Positions 35,461 to 45,765 of a stretch of 45,884 bases of DNA are shown in pieces (positions within the stretch are counted from its first letter, which is position 1; each line of letters opens with the position of its first letter). A model generated the notes under the pieces. It did not search any database. It saw only the letters and a list, made by a program, of their open reading frames with translations, and was not told the DNA's origin. The DNA is taken from contig NZ_JACWZY010000045.1 in assembly GCF_014699005.1 (NCBI RefSeq), positions 1 through 45,884 on the forward strand, given 5' to 3'. A program made the position numbers and the translations under genes. Source of the DNA: Spirosoma profusum (GTDB lineage: Bacteria > Bacteroidota > Bacteroidia > Cytophagales > Spirosomataceae).

Positions 35461-37083
35461 TTACAGTAATGATCCCGAAGGTATATCCTGGAGCATGATA
35501 CGTTCAGCTTTGTGGGGATCTTTGATCGCTTTACTCTGCGGCAGGTCAAAGATCATTGTTGTCCGCTCAGACAGGGTGTAAGACGGCCAGACAAGCCCCT
35601 TCTGACTGGGATTTCCAGTTCGGGCGAAAGCTGCCCAGGCACCACTTAGCTGTTTGGAGAGCAACTCAGCCTGAGAATAACGTACCAGTCGCATGGTCAA
35701 GGGCAAATCGGCCGTGTGAAACGAGCGAATCTTGCCATCGACCAGTGGCGTATTCCATTGAAAATAGTACAGAAATACAGGCGATTTGGCACCAGCCAGT
35801 TGACGTTCGGCCTGTTTAACAGCGTTCCAGCGCGCTCCCCGGTCCGTCGAGATGCGGAAATATAAATCACTAGGGTTTTCTTTGGGATACTCTTTTTGGT
35901 ATAAAGCGATCAACGTATCAACCCGTTCCTGAGGCACGTTTACCTTCAGCAAGGCTGATCGTAATCCCGTATTGTCCAGGCTAAAAAGCGATTCATTTTG
36001 CAGGGAAAATAACGACGATTCATCTTTATCGTTACCAATCAGCAGGGGTATATTTGCCGCTAATGCGGGCGCAACCGGGTCCCAGGTTTGCTTTGGCAAG
36101 GAATGACTATCCACCACAGGACCAACTTCCGCTAGTCCTTTTGGACCAGCTTTAAACAGGTCACTGGCTGGCACCTTAACCAAATCCTCAACTTTACTCA
36201 AACCGAGTTTGCGCATAAGGTCTCTGGCACTCCTGGTAGCGTCTTCTGCATTGGCCACTCGTATCAGACTACCACTTTGTATGGCCGCCTTATGAAAAAG
36301 TCCTTTTGCCGATGGCATCGCCAGCAAGGTCGAAATTTTAGCCCCGCCCCCCGATTCGCCAAAAATCATTACGTTCCCCGGATCTCCCCCAAATTGGGCG
36401 ATGTTATCCCGTACCCATTCCAGAGCAGCTACTAAATCCAGTTGACCAGGGTTACCCACTACGTATTTCTCGCTCAGGCCACCCAGATACGTATAGCCAA
36501 ATACGTTTAGCCGGTGATTGATGCCCACTAACACTACGTCCTGTTCTACTACGTGACGATTCGCAAATACAGTCAACACGCCGGAACCTCCGGAAAACCC
36601 ACCGCCATGAATATATACCATTACCGGGCGTTTGCCCGTTAGAGCAGGCGTTGATACGTTCAAATTCAGGCAGTTTTCACTATTCGTTTCGCTGGCAATG
36701 CTGGCTGCATCCGACCGGCCTCCGCTGAAATACGCACCAATATCTTTCGAGGTAAAGATGTTGCCCGATCCTTGAAAACATCGGTGACCAGCTACGGTTG
36801 TGTCGAGTACGCCGGTCCATTTTTGAAGCTTGGCTGGCGGCAAAAACCGCGCATCTCCTTCCGTAATGCCGCCGTATGGAATGTTACGAAAAATGGCCAC
36901 ACCTTTGAAGAGGTATCCCCTAACTCTTCCATAGATGGTTTCCGCTTCCAGGGTTTCCGCTTGTGACCCGAACGTAGCAGGCAGCCACAAGCGAGAGCCC
37001 GCCAGTGATGTTTCACGTATCATCAGAGCAGGTATTGTAGAAAGCGTACCAAGAAGAAAGGAACGTCTGTCAAATGGCTTCAT
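35461..37083 (-). CDS. Type B carboxylesterase/lipase, probable Tat substrate
   Basis: This encodes 540 residues. The N-terminus has a twin-arginine signal (FDRRSFLLGTLSTIPALM), so export in folded form is likely. The type B carboxylesterase fold carries the oxyanion region (VMVYIHGGGFSGGSG, near residue 157), the nucleophile elbow FGESGGGAKI near residue 235, an acidic residue around DKDESSLF near residue 340, and the catalytic His region FHTADLPL near residue 450. Members hydrolyse esters of varied substrates; the target here is unknown. It is separated by 117 bp from the GH35 remnant on the same strand. ACGTA sites are frequent, as in other native-looking genes. Confidence 0.88.
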   Translation of the reverse strand: MKPFDRRSFLLGTLSTIPALMIRETSLAGSRLWLPATFGSQAETLEAETIYGRVRGYLFKGVAIFRNIPYGGITEGDARFLPPAKLQKWTGVLDTTVAGHRCFQGSGNIFTSKDIGAYFSGGRSDAASIASETNSENCLNLNVSTPALTGKRPVMVYIHGGGFSGGSGVLTVFANRHVVEQDVVLVGINHRLNVFGYTYLGGLSEKYVVGNPGQLDLVAALEWVRDNIAQFGGDPGNVMIFGESGGGAKISTLLAMPSAKGLFHKAAIQSGSLIRVANAEDATRSARDLMRKLGLSKVEDLVKVPASDLFKAGPKGLAEVGPVVDSHSLPKQTWDPVAPALAANIPLLIGNDKDESSLFSLQNESLFSLDNTGLRSALLKVNVPQERVDTLIALYQKEYPKENPSDLYFRISTDRGARWNAVKQAERQLAGAKSPVFLYYFQWNTPLVDGKIRSFHTADLPLTMRLVRYSQAELLSKQLSGAWAAFARTGNPSQKGLVWPSYTLSERTTMIFDLPQSKAIKDPHKAERIMLQDIPSGSLL

Positions 37084-37200
37084 TACAGGAATAGTGGTTT
37101 AGACATAATAAGATTCAGTGTCATTATAAGCAGGCAGGAACGTAGTGCTCTGACAATCTATAGTATAAATTCGTGCCGGGTGATACGTAGTGTTATCCCG
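37084..37200. other. Short spacer with ACGTA-rich sequence
   Basis: There is no gene here. The sequence gaacgtagtg near 37140 and gatacgtagtg near 37180 are two related copies of an ACGTA-containing 10-mer 40 bp apart. It lies upstream of the carboxylesterase gene, so these could be operator-like sites, but the pentamer is common throughout. Confidence 0.35.
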
Positions 37201-37827
37201 CTAGTAATGGTAAAACTTTATTCGAACAATGCTGTAGTTATCGCCGGCATTTTTTTGAAAACGTAGTGTTCCGGTCCGGTTGTTTTTAATGGCAAAGCTA
37301 CCGATGCTTCCTCCACCCGTGCCTTCGTCTCCATTAAGTCGTCGGATAGTTATCCATTTGCCACCCACAAAGTTGCCTTCATCCATATAAGCGACATCCA
37401 CGTGCGATTGCTGAGAATCATGTTTTACCGGCGTAAATGTGAGTTCATAGTCTTTGCCTACCGCCAGAAATTCGTCGGGGCCGATACCAAACACAAGCCC
37501 GCCCGCCAACGTAGCACCGGGAAATCGTCGGGGAACTACCAAATCCGCTTTCACGGTATAGCCGTTTAACGTAACAGTTTGCGACTTAGACGTTGTGTCA
37601 ACAAAGATGCCCGCCATGGTGCCTTTGCCCTGGTATTGAAGAATCAAATCCTGCACCTGCGCTAATGCCGCAAAGGTTTTGGCAAATGGGTCCTGCTCCG
37701 CCGACGTAGCATCGATACCAAAGGGTGCTACGCCCATTGCATCGTGCTGACCATAAATCCAGAAGGTTAGATTGGCAGTTTCTACCCCTTGAGCTTTCTG
37801 GTAGTTTCTAGCACCACCTGAAGCCAA
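37201..37827 (-). pseudogene. Remnant of a GH35/DUF5597 beta-galactosidase (C-terminal part only)
   Basis: The frame encodes about 208 residues, but the only possible start (TTG 37827) sits just after an in-frame TAA and has no normal N-terminus. The sequence from FWIYGQHDAMGVAPFGID onward, with TFAALAQVQDLILQYQG, FPGATLAGGLVFGIGPDEF, VGKDYELTFTP and ITIRRLNGDEG, matches the C-terminal DUF5597 region of GH35 beta-galactosidases. The catalytic barrel, with its two glutamates, is missing. The protein should not hydrolyse galactosides. What remains upstream is a direct-repeat element like the one upstream of the HTCS, so a deletion between promoter and C-terminal region is the simplest explanation. 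Confidence 0.8.
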
Positions 37828-37845
37828 AATTTGGGGTTTAATGGC

Positions 37846-37896
37846 TTATTTGAGACAGAATTAACAATTTTTGAGATAAAATCAACACTGTATTTC
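37846..37896. promoter_or_regulatory. 21-bp-spaced direct repeat upstream of the GH35 remnant
   Basis: Two copies of tttgagayaraatyaaca (beginning near 37848 and 37869) match at 15 of 18 positions and are spaced 21 bp, two helical turns. A similar block follows the same aatggcttat 10-mer near 42412, upstream of the HTCS. It is a candidate AraC-type (HTCS) binding site in the former promoter of the GH35 gene. Confidence 0.55.
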
Positions 37897-37969
37897 CTGA
37901 TGAATTCCGACTTTTGAAGGACTAAATGCACCCGTTATCAACGTATCTGATGACTAAATTCTAATATTA

Positions 37970-38152
37970 ATGGCTGACAAGACTCAACCGTTTGATACCC
38001 TTCTGGAAAATTACGTCTTCATGGTTGCCACTCAGTATATTGACCAGGTAGATACCGAGTTGCAAACAAAGTTGGTAAAGTTGTTGATCGAGGTGGGGCG
38101 GGAGCCTCGCCAGGACGATCCTGCCAGTTCAGAAGTTATTCTCTACAAATGA
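37970..38152 (+). CDS. Small 60-residue protein, unknown
   Basis: ATG 37970 begins a 60-residue product (MADKTQPFDTLLENYVFMVA, ending EVILYK) that is helical and acidic, with no signal peptide. The sequence looks protein-like rather than random (TQYIDQVDTELQTKLVKLLI with amphipathic spacing). It is divergent from the GH35 remnant and convergent with the HTCS, 111 bp from its stop. I do not recognise a family. The evidence is only codon look and position, so it could be spurious. Confidence 0.5.
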   Translation: MADKTQPFDTLLENYVFMVATQYIDQVDTELQTKLVKLLIEVGREPRQDDPASSEVILYK

Positions 38153-38263
38153 AAGCTAGCTTTCTCGATTTTTCCTGTATTTCGTCAGCAAGCAAATTCG
38201 GAATCTGGGCGGAAAAGAAATACGGCTATGTTGGCTTTTTATTTGAGGTCTGGCAAGAACGTA

Positions 38264-41200
38264 TTAATTTATTTGGTGACGCTGGCTCATGAACTCGGAA
38301 GGGGTGAGCTGGTATAGCTTACGAAAACACTGGGAGAAATAGGATGCATTCGAAAAACCAACTAAATAAGCCGTTGCCGTTATCGTTTGGCCCTGTCGTA
38401 AGTATTCTGTCGACCGCTTCAATCGGTAGTTTTGAATCAATTCACTAACTCCTAAACCCGATATCGCTTCAAGCTTACGATACAGGCTAGCCCGACTCAT
38501 GCCGATCTCACGAGACAGTTGGTTAATCCCAAATTCTGAATCGTCAAGATGTTCATTCAGAATGCTATAAAATTGGATCAGGAAGGAGTCGGATTGGGCC
38601 AGCTCGTGATCCGATAGAATCTTATCTGGCTCAGCTAGACTTTGCCGTACCCAGTCGCGCAACTGGCGCCTGCTATCAAGCAAATTCCGAATTCGAAGCT
38701 GAAGCTCGGCCAGATGGAAAGGCTTCGTAATGTAATCATCGGCCCCGAGCCTTAGCCCGTTCACCCGATTTTCCAGCGTACTTTTTGCCGTCAGTAAAAC
38801 CACGGGTATATGGCTGGTGTGGGGGTCCGTCTTCAGCTTCTCGCAGAGTGTGTACCCATCCATAACAGGCATCAGTACGTCACTAAGAACCAAATCGGGT
38901 ATGCGCTCAATCGCTATTTCGAGCCCCTGTGCGCCGTCGCTTGCCCGAACAACCTGGTACCAGGTGGGTAAACTCTGGATAATAAATTCGGCCAGATCAG
39001 TATTATCTTCCACCAGCAGGATGAGTGGAGATTCGGCAGTTGGTTGCGACGTATCAAGTTGTTGGCTCCCCTGATTGTCGTCAATAGGCTTTGGTACCAC
39101 TTCCTCACGGAAGGCCAGTTGATATGGAAGCCGAACTGTAAAGGTCGTTCCTACGCCAGGCTCGCTATCGACCGAAACGGTACCAGCCTGTACTTCGACG
39201 AGTTCTTTTACCAGGGCCAGACCGATACCAGTTCCTTCCTGCGAACGGGTTGGGGAGTCATCAGCCTGATAGAAGCGATTGAAAATAAAGGGTAATTGTT
39301 CAGCAGCAATACCAATCCCAGTATCAGCCACTATGATCTGTACGAAACCGTCAGTTGCTTCCTGTAACGTAACAGTCACACGATCATCCGCTCGACTAAA
39401 CTTTATCGCATTGGATACCAGATTATAGATGATACGTTCCAGCTTAGCCCGATCAAACAAAAAATCGCCCGTGAGCTGCGGCTGATAGCTTAGTCTAATA
39501 CGTAACCGTTCGGCCTCTTCCCCAAACGAACGTACTGTCTCATCGATAAACTCGCTCAAATTACCGACCGACTTCTGAACCGGCATGGCGTTCGCTTCCA
39601 GTTTCGATAGATCGAGCAGTTGGTTAATGAGTTCCAGGAGCTGATAGGCGTTACGTTCGATAACGCCTAGTCGTCGCTGATCGTCGGTGTCGACGTATTT
39701 TTGTTTTAACTGCTGAGCAGGCGTTAAAATCAGCGCCAACGGGGTTCTGAACTCGTGCGTTACGTTCGAGAAAAAACGGGTTTTCATCTCATCAATCCTC
39801 CGCAACTGCTGCGTCTCCCGTTCCTGAAAAGCCAGATTTTGTTGCTGGAGAGCAATTCTCTGCTGTAAGCGTAATCGGTTGGTGTACGAACGTAGTACTA
39901 CGTAGGCTATGCCAAAAACGATGAATCCGTATAGGGTATACGCCCACCAGGTTGCCCAGAAAGGCGGATGTATACGTACTGACAAGGTACGTATGTGCGG
40001 GCTCCATTGGCCTGACGTATTGGTTGCATTAAGCTTAAGAACGTAATGGCCGGGACTTAGATTCGTATAGATGGCTTGTGGCTGACTCGTCTCAACCCAT
40101 TGGTCGGTAAGCCCTTCTAACTGATATCGAAATCGGTTCTTTTCGGGTTTGTTATACTGTGCTACCGCGAATTGAACCGTTAAGAAATTTTGGTTATAAG
40201 GCAGATCTAGCTTTTGTAAAACCTGTACAGGCTGGTAAGGTACGGTAGCTGAATCACCAGGACTGCTCAGCGACAGTGGGTGGTTATTAATCTGAATCTG
40301 AGTGATTTCAACGGTAGGTGAGAACGTATCATCGTGAATCTGGCGTGGTGAAAAAGCCGTGATACCTTCCAGCCCTCCCATATAAATTTGTTCGTCAACT
40401 GTTCCGCGACGTGGCAGGTGCAAAAAATGAAAGCGATTGAACTCGTCGGCCAGTAACCCATCCTCATGGGTGTAGGTGCGCAACTGAAATGTTTTCCGAT
40501 GCATACGTACCAGCCCTTTGTTGGTTCCCATCCAGAGATACCCTTGTTGATCAGGAATGGCGGAGTAAATTACATCATTGGGAAGCCCATCAGCTTCCGT
40601 AAAACGCCGACATTGGCCGGTACGTTTGTCAAAGGCGCAGAGTCCTCCACCAAACGTACCTATCCATAAGCGATTAGGGTCGGTCGGATCGGCTGACAAA
40701 CAATATATATGATTACTGCTAATCGACGCCGGATCAGCAACCACATGGGTAAATCGCCGATGCTCTCCCGTCCGTCGGTCAACCCGAACCAACCCCTTGC
40801 CTAAACTAGCTATCCAGAGCGCCTGCTGATCGACGACCAGGTCTAGTTGAACGCTCAAATCGGGCATATGTATCTTATGCGCAAACGGAACCCATTTATT
40901 CGTCTCTGGCTGGTAATGCCAGGCTAACGAATCATGTGACACCCATACCTGCCCGGCTGGATCGGTAGCCATTGGATAAGGGCTAGACCATTTCGGCCTC
41001 ACTGGTGCTGGAATGGACGTTAACTGGCCACTGACTAGGTCTAGCCGTTGAAAGGGTTCACTTGATACGTTAAACCAGAATTTATGTTGTTGATCGACAG
41101 TGTACCGAAAGTCATAACTAGTGCGATTAGTGAGGTAGGATTGTGGCAGGGGCTGCTGAACACCTAACCAACGCCGAAGCAAATCAACATGGAAGGAAAC

Positions 41201-42256
41201 CTGATAAGGTTCCGTTTGAAAAGGGTTCCCTCTCAAATCATACGTTTGGATACCTCCTCCATTGGTCCCTACCCAAAGTACATCTGAGCGATCCAACCAC
41301 AAACTTCGTCCCTCCTCTGTACGAGAGTTCGTAGTAGGAGTGCTAAGTAACCGAGGGCCTTCCCTGGTGGTGTATTGATACAATCGGCCTTCTCGCAGAA
41401 AATAGATTACGCCTTTGCTATCGACCGTGAAATGCATTTGATTCCATATGTACTGCAATCGGGGAAGGGGATACCGCTGCGTTTGGCCAGTGAGCGGATT
41501 GAGCCGGATCAAATGCTTGCTGGTGCCAATCAGAAACTGCCCATCCGGAGTTCGGTAGAAGCCGTTTAAGTCGTCATGAGGGACCGGAAAAGTAGGTACC
41601 ACAAAACGCTGCTGTGCTTCATCAAAATAGGTAAGCCCTAGCCTAGTAGCGACCCAGCAACGACCCTGGTTATCTTCGGCAAAACCGATTCCCTCGTTAT
41701 CGGGCAACCCATCAGGTTGATCTTTCTGATGACGATAAAGCTGACCCCGACCAGTGCGTGCATTATAAAAGCCTACTCCCTGATCAACGAGAGCAATCCA
41801 GAGTCGATCCTGTCGGTCCAGCCAGATAGTCCCAGGTTGCTGGAATACTTTTTTATAGGCAGGTAGTTGCGAGACGTTGGTAAACGTTTCGGTACGTGGG
41901 TCAAATCGATCCAGATCCCCTCGTTCGCTCACAATCCAGATCATACCGTGACGGTCCAGGACCAGTCTGATTAAGCCGGGAAAGGAAAGCGATGGTTTGC
42001 CGGTAGATGATGGTCTGAAAATTCGAAATGTCCGGCCGTCATATCGGCAAAGCCCGTCGCGGGAAGCGATCCACATAAACCCCTGCTGATCCTGAACGAT
42101 GCCTGTTATATAAGCCTGTGGTAACCCTTGCCGATCATTAATTACCCTGGGTGGGGGTAACGAAGAAGACTGGGCTAAGGAAGAATTACCAGGTAGGTTT
42201 AAACACCAGCTTAATACTAGAAAAAGACAGTACTGTGATTTGTTATACAGGCCCAT
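38264..42256 (-). CDS. Hybrid two-component system (HTCS) sensor-regulator with AraC output
   Basis: This encodes 1330 residues from ATG 42256, chosen because it directly precedes a signal peptide (KSQYCLFLVLSWCLNL); a TTG at 42280 is less likely. Domains: periplasmic two-component propeller repeats (about 40-690), Y_Y_Y domain (about 700-760), one membrane helix (about 770-790), histidine kinase with His 834 in THEFRTP, ATPase motifs DTGIGI (about 978) and GTGIGLAL, receiver with Asp 1126 in VLSDVLMPVMDGY and the TAK/KPF residues, then an AraC helix-turn-helix (about 1228-1330). HTCS proteins sense glycans in Bacteroidota and activate neighbouring susCD-type loci. No susCD pair is present here, and the only adjacent glycosidase is broken. 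Probably autoregulated through the element at about 42412. Confidence 0.93.
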   Translation of the reverse strand: MGLYNKSQYCLFLVLSWCLNLPGNSSLAQSSSLPPPRVINDRQGLPQAYITGIVQDQQGFMWIASRDGLCRYDGRTFRIFRPSSTGKPSLSFPGLIRLVLDRHGMIWIVSERGDLDRFDPRTETFTNVSQLPAYKKVFQQPGTIWLDRQDRLWIALVDQGVGFYNARTGRGQLYRHQKDQPDGLPDNEGIGFAEDNQGRCWVATRLGLTYFDEAQQRFVVPTFPVPHDDLNGFYRTPDGQFLIGTSKHLIRLNPLTGQTQRYPLPRLQYIWNQMHFTVDSKGVIYFLREGRLYQYTTREGPRLLSTPTTNSRTEEGRSLWLDRSDVLWVGTNGGGIQTYDLRGNPFQTEPYQVSFHVDLLRRWLGVQQPLPQSYLTNRTSYDFRYTVDQQHKFWFNVSSEPFQRLDLVSGQLTSIPAPVRPKWSSPYPMATDPAGQVWVSHDSLAWHYQPETNKWVPFAHKIHMPDLSVQLDLVVDQQALWIASLGKGLVRVDRRTGEHRRFTHVVADPASISSNHIYCLSADPTDPNRLWIGTFGGGLCAFDKRTGQCRRFTEADGLPNDVIYSAIPDQQGYLWMGTNKGLVRMHRKTFQLRTYTHEDGLLADEFNRFHFLHLPRRGTVDEQIYMGGLEGITAFSPRQIHDDTFSPTVEITQIQINNHPLSLSSPGDSATVPYQPVQVLQKLDLPYNQNFLTVQFAVAQYNKPEKNRFRYQLEGLTDQWVETSQPQAIYTNLSPGHYVLKLNATNTSGQWSPHIRTLSVRIHPPFWATWWAYTLYGFIVFGIAYVVLRSYTNRLRLQQRIALQQQNLAFQERETQQLRRIDEMKTRFFSNVTHEFRTPLALILTPAQQLKQKYVDTDDQRRLGVIERNAYQLLELINQLLDLSKLEANAMPVQKSVGNLSEFIDETVRSFGEEAERLRIRLSYQPQLTGDFLFDRAKLERIIYNLVSNAIKFSRADDRVTVTLQEATDGFVQIIVADTGIGIAAEQLPFIFNRFYQADDSPTRSQEGTGIGLALVKELVEVQAGTVSVDSEPGVGTTFTVRLPYQLAFREEVVPKPIDDNQGSQQLDTSQPTAESPLILLVEDNTDLAEFIIQSLPTWYQVVRASDGAQGLEIAIERIPDLVLSDVLMPVMDGYTLCEKLKTDPHTSHIPVVLLTAKSTLENRVNGLRLGADDYITKPFHLAELQLRIRNLLDSRRQLRDWVRQSLAEPDKILSDHELAQSDSFLIQFYSILNEHLDDSEFGINQLSREIGMSRASLYRKLEAISGLGVSELIQNYRLKRSTEYLRQGQTITATAYLVGFSNASYFSQCFRKLYQLTPSEFMSQRHQIN

Positions 42257-42280
42257 ACCAGGTCTGATTATGTTGAGCAA

Positions 42281-42705
42281 TTAAAAAGAGAAATTAACTA
42301 GATGTAACCGACTAGCTGACCTTAAATGTACAATCAAACCGGTAAAATCATTAACAAATTATAGAGTCATACGTGACAAGGCATATTCAAAAAAACGACT
42401 TTTCGGCCTCCAATGGCTTATCTGGGAAAGTATGACAGTTTTTGAGACGGGATAGACAGTACTCTACTTGACAAGTTCAGACCTTTAGCGGGCAAAGACA
42501 ATATATTTTCATTTTTTCTAAAAAATAAACTATTGCGATTCTATTTTAATAAAAAATCAACTTTATAGTCAGTAAGTCTAAAATGAACCTATCACGATGT
42601 CGCCTGATGTCGCTTCCTGTATCACCAAGACAACTAGCAATGAGCATGCCAGTTAGGAGTACTAATTCGCTGAGTTAAAAATTCGGTTAAACCATTAATT
42701 ATTCA
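42281..42705. other. Divergent intergenic region with candidate HTCS autoregulatory element
   Basis: There is no gene in these 425 bp. The block aatggcttatctgggaaag (from 42412) with acagtttttgagacgggatagacagt closely resembles the element at 37846-37896, including the aatggcttat 10-mer and repeated gacag steps 21 bp apart. The rest, around 42500-42580, is very AT-rich and likely contains promoters for the HTCS gene and the gene at 42706. Confidence 0.55.
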
Positions 42706-44508
42706 TTGATAAAGCACCTTTCTACTCAATCCCTAAGGCCATACCTGCTTGTGTGTAGCCTGCTGCTGACGACCATTAGCCTACCCGATACTGCCCAAAA
42801 CTGGAATCAGATTATTAATGCGGCTGCATCCGGCCCAGCAACGGGTGACCAATTTGGCCACAGCGTATCGATTTCGGGGAATTATGCTATCGTAGGGGCC
42901 TTTCGGAAAAACGATAATACCGCTTATGTCTTTATTCGCTCAGGGGAGAATTGGGTCCAGCAAGCTAAACTCACCGCATCCGACGGGGCCAGTGGCGAAT
43001 ACTTTGGAACCAGCGTATCGATTTCGGGGGACTATGCCATTGTGGGAGCTCCTGATAAAAATACCAATACGGGTGCAGCCTATGTGTTTGGCAACTGTAC
43101 TACTGGCATAACCGGACAACCCGTTGCCAGCTCAGCGGTGTGTGCGTGCACCACCGTCACCGCTTACGTCAGTACGACGGGTACCTTCGGCAGCTACCAG
43201 TGGTATAAAGGCACCACCCCAGTGGCGAGTCAGACGGCCGCTACCCTGTCGATTCCCTCAACTATCACGGCCGACGCCGGTATCTGCTCGGTGGTAGTGA
43301 CGGGCGGAGTATGTAGCTACACCAGTACCATCTTTACCCTGACGGTAAACCAACAGCCGACTGCCACTATCCTTACCCCAGCCAGCACGGCACTCACCTG
43401 TAGCACGCCGAGTATAAGCCTGACGGCTACCGGTGGGGACGTATCGCTGGGATAATAACACTACGGATGCGGTGCGTAGCGTTACGGCTTCCGGTACTTA
43501 CTCGGTGACGGTAACTTCCCCCAATGGCTGTACGGCGGTTGATTCTCAGGTCATCAATAGAATACTACTCCTCCCACGGCCAACATTCTTGTCCCGGCTA
43601 GTGCTACGTTGACCGCACTGAATTTGACAGCTACGGGTGGAGGAACGTATCGCTGGGATAATAACTCCACCAACGCCGTATGTAGCGTCACCAACTCAGG
43701 TACGTATTCAGTAGCAGTAACCTCGACTAATGGCTGCACTGTCGCGGCTTCGATTCAGGTCTTTCAGGATAATTCATTACCCTCGGTCAGTATCAGTCCG
43801 TCGAGTGCTACGTTGAGTTGTACGACCTCTTCAGTGAGTTTGAGTGCAATAGGTAGTGGTACGTTTGTCTGGAGCACCGGGGCTACTACGTCCTCGATTT
43901 CAGCCACGGTTGCAGAACCGTATTCCGTAACATTAACGGGAGGAAATGGCTGCAAGGCTACGGCCCCCGCCCAAGTCACGCAGGATAACTTGGTGCCTTC
44001 GGTGAGTATTAGTGCCGCACCGTCGCTGACGATTGCATACGGGCAGAGTGCTACGCTTACGGCCAGTGGTGCCACTACGTACCTTTGGTCTACGGGAGAA
44101 AGTACTACGTCGATTGTTGTGAATACCGCTGGTCCGTATTCCGTGACGGGTACGACGGGCAACTGCTCGGCTCAGGGGGCTATCGCCTGTTACGAGTATA
44201 ACTGGTTAGCAGCTTGTAGTACGCCTGCGCGGCAGGATGTATCCGAAGCCGGTATGGGTTTGCAGGTGAAGGTGCTGGGTAATCCAGTAACGGGTCCAGA
44301 GGTGGACCTCGAAATCAGTGGTATTACAGGTCAGTTGGTAGTCGTGCAGTTGGTGGATCTACAAGGTCACCCGTTAGCGGAAAAACGAATCGAGCGGGCG
44401 GGTGAGACGGAGCACCTTCGTTTGCTGGTTGATCGATGGGCGGGTGTACTTCTGCTGGAAGTGCGCACAGCGGCAGAACGTCAGGTAATTCGACTAGTAC
44501 AAAAATAG
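42706..44508 (+). pseudogene. Secreted FG-GAP/Ig-like repeat protein with T9SS-type tail, frameshifted
   Basis: The gene starts at TTG 42706 with a signal peptide (LLVCSLLLTTISLPDTAQ). Two FG-GAP-like repeats follow (GDQFGHSVSISGNYAIVGA and GEYFGTSVSISGDYAIVGA), then Ig-like and Cys/Ser/Thr-rich modules in tandem. Near 43436 a loss of about two bases shifts the frame, giving an early stop at 43455; near 43555 the frame returns, so the module continues to 44508. The second part ends with VLGNPVTGPEVDLEISGITG and a Gly-Val-Leu-rich tail, resembling a type IX secretion sorting domain. The two shifts compensate, so sequencing error is a real alternative. As drawn, the full-length product is not made. 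Confidence 0.75.
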
Positions 44509-44694
44509 GGTTCAGGTACCCTCCTGTAACTCACAATGACAGCTAGATCAGAGATGGTCTGGCTGTTTTGCTTTCAATCAAATCGGCTCTACACCTGTTC
44601 TTACGTATTCTCAAAATGGCTTTGTTGCAGGGCAATAGAAGCTTTATATAGTTCCTTCTAAATTGGGTCGTTTAAAAACTGCTAGCATATTAAC
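44509..44694. other. Spacer after the surface-protein gene, nothing seen
   Basis: I see no ORF, repeat or strong hairpin. The terminator of the surface-protein gene should be here but no convincing hairpin plus T run was found. Confidence 0.4.
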
Positions 44695-45650
44695 TCAATT
44701 ATTAACTCTAATATGCCCGCATGGAATTAATACAGAGTCAAAGTGAGGCACTATACTAATTTTATAAAAAAGATCATGTTCTTTTAAGACAAGACCTATT
44801 CGTACGGGGCTGCTCCAAGGCGTCGTTTTCCGCTTCCAGAGCCTCCTGCGATAGTTGACGCGCATCTCTTGAACAGCCACCAATGCTAATTGGTGCACAT
44901 GGAACCGGTCGGTAAATTGGGTAGCCTGGGAATAACATTTTTTGCGATCAGGGCCATATTACCCACCATATCTAGGGTAATCTCCGTGAATTTTTGCGAA
45001 GCTTTTGGGGAATCCTACGCAGAATAACAATGATTGTCTGGGCCTTGGTACCAGCCATAATAGCCACGATACTCCATTTTCAGCCTTTATTAGTCAGAAT
45101 CTTATACAACTCTCCATTAGACAGGAAGGTCTAATAAATCGACAACTGTGGACCTAAATTATGAGGATAGATCAGCCATTGTGCAGTATGCAACTTTTGA
45201 TCCCAATCGGCAAATCCACTTTGAAAATCACGGTATTGACGCAATGATGCTCAGCCATCAACCCAATAAAACCCGCCGATAGATCGGATACTAGTCGGGT
45301 TGGTATCGACTAATGTCATTTAAAAAAGCGGGGAACTTATTGATTAGCCGCGTCCCGTTTCCTACTTCTGCCCAGTCTCGATACACGACTTTTCCAGTTT
45401 TGGTATTGAGCCACCGACGGCTTCTGATATGCAGGAAAATCCGATGGCCACGGATGGGAAAGTCCTGGGTGATGATCGTGGTGAAAAAGCCTTTGAAGAG
45501 CAGGTTTTCCGTTCCAGGTCATGTTGGTCGACATTTTTTTACTCGATATGCATCTGGAAGACACCATCCGCGGTTGATGGAGATCAATTCGAAATTCTCT
45601 AGAATAAACTCGGGCAATAGAAACTGAACGAGGAGTAAGATACTCCCCAA
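44695..45650 (-). mobile_element. Decayed ISAon1-family transposase
   Basis: Translating the minus strand in shifting frames gives the family order: LLVQFLLPEFILENFELIS (from about 45640), ITQDFPIRGHRIFLHIRSRRW (about 45450), KTGKVVYRDWAEVGNGTRL, LSNGELYKILTNKG (about 45110), SIVAIMAGTKAQTI, TEITLDMVGNMALIAKN (about 44980), and HQLALVAVQEMRVNY (about 44890). At least three frameshifts and several stops interrupt it, and the C-terminal catalytic part is missing. So it is an inactive remnant. I could not recognise the terminal inverted repeats. It lies beside an rRNA operon. Confidence 0.85.
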
Positions 45651-45765
45651 AACAAACTAGCCTTTGGTGAAACCACAAACCTAGAAAAATGCAATGCCCT
45701 CCACAACTTTTGGTATTGATCCCAAAATCTCGCTTCTCTACTCAGTTGCCCGGCTCATAAAGCAG

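Noticed and set aside
42706..44508. Programmed ribosomal frameshifting of the surface protein
   Set aside because: Neither shift site shows a slippery heptamer with a downstream structure that I could identify; mutation or assembly error is simpler.
38264..44508. Complete polysaccharide utilization locus
   Set aside because: An HTCS is present, but there is no SusC or SusD pair and the only adjacent glycosidase is broken.
45313..45678. Two overlapping ORFs of about 105 residues in the right part
   Set aside because: One is antisense and the other is an out-of-frame segment of the transposase remnant; the recognisable residues appear in a different frame.
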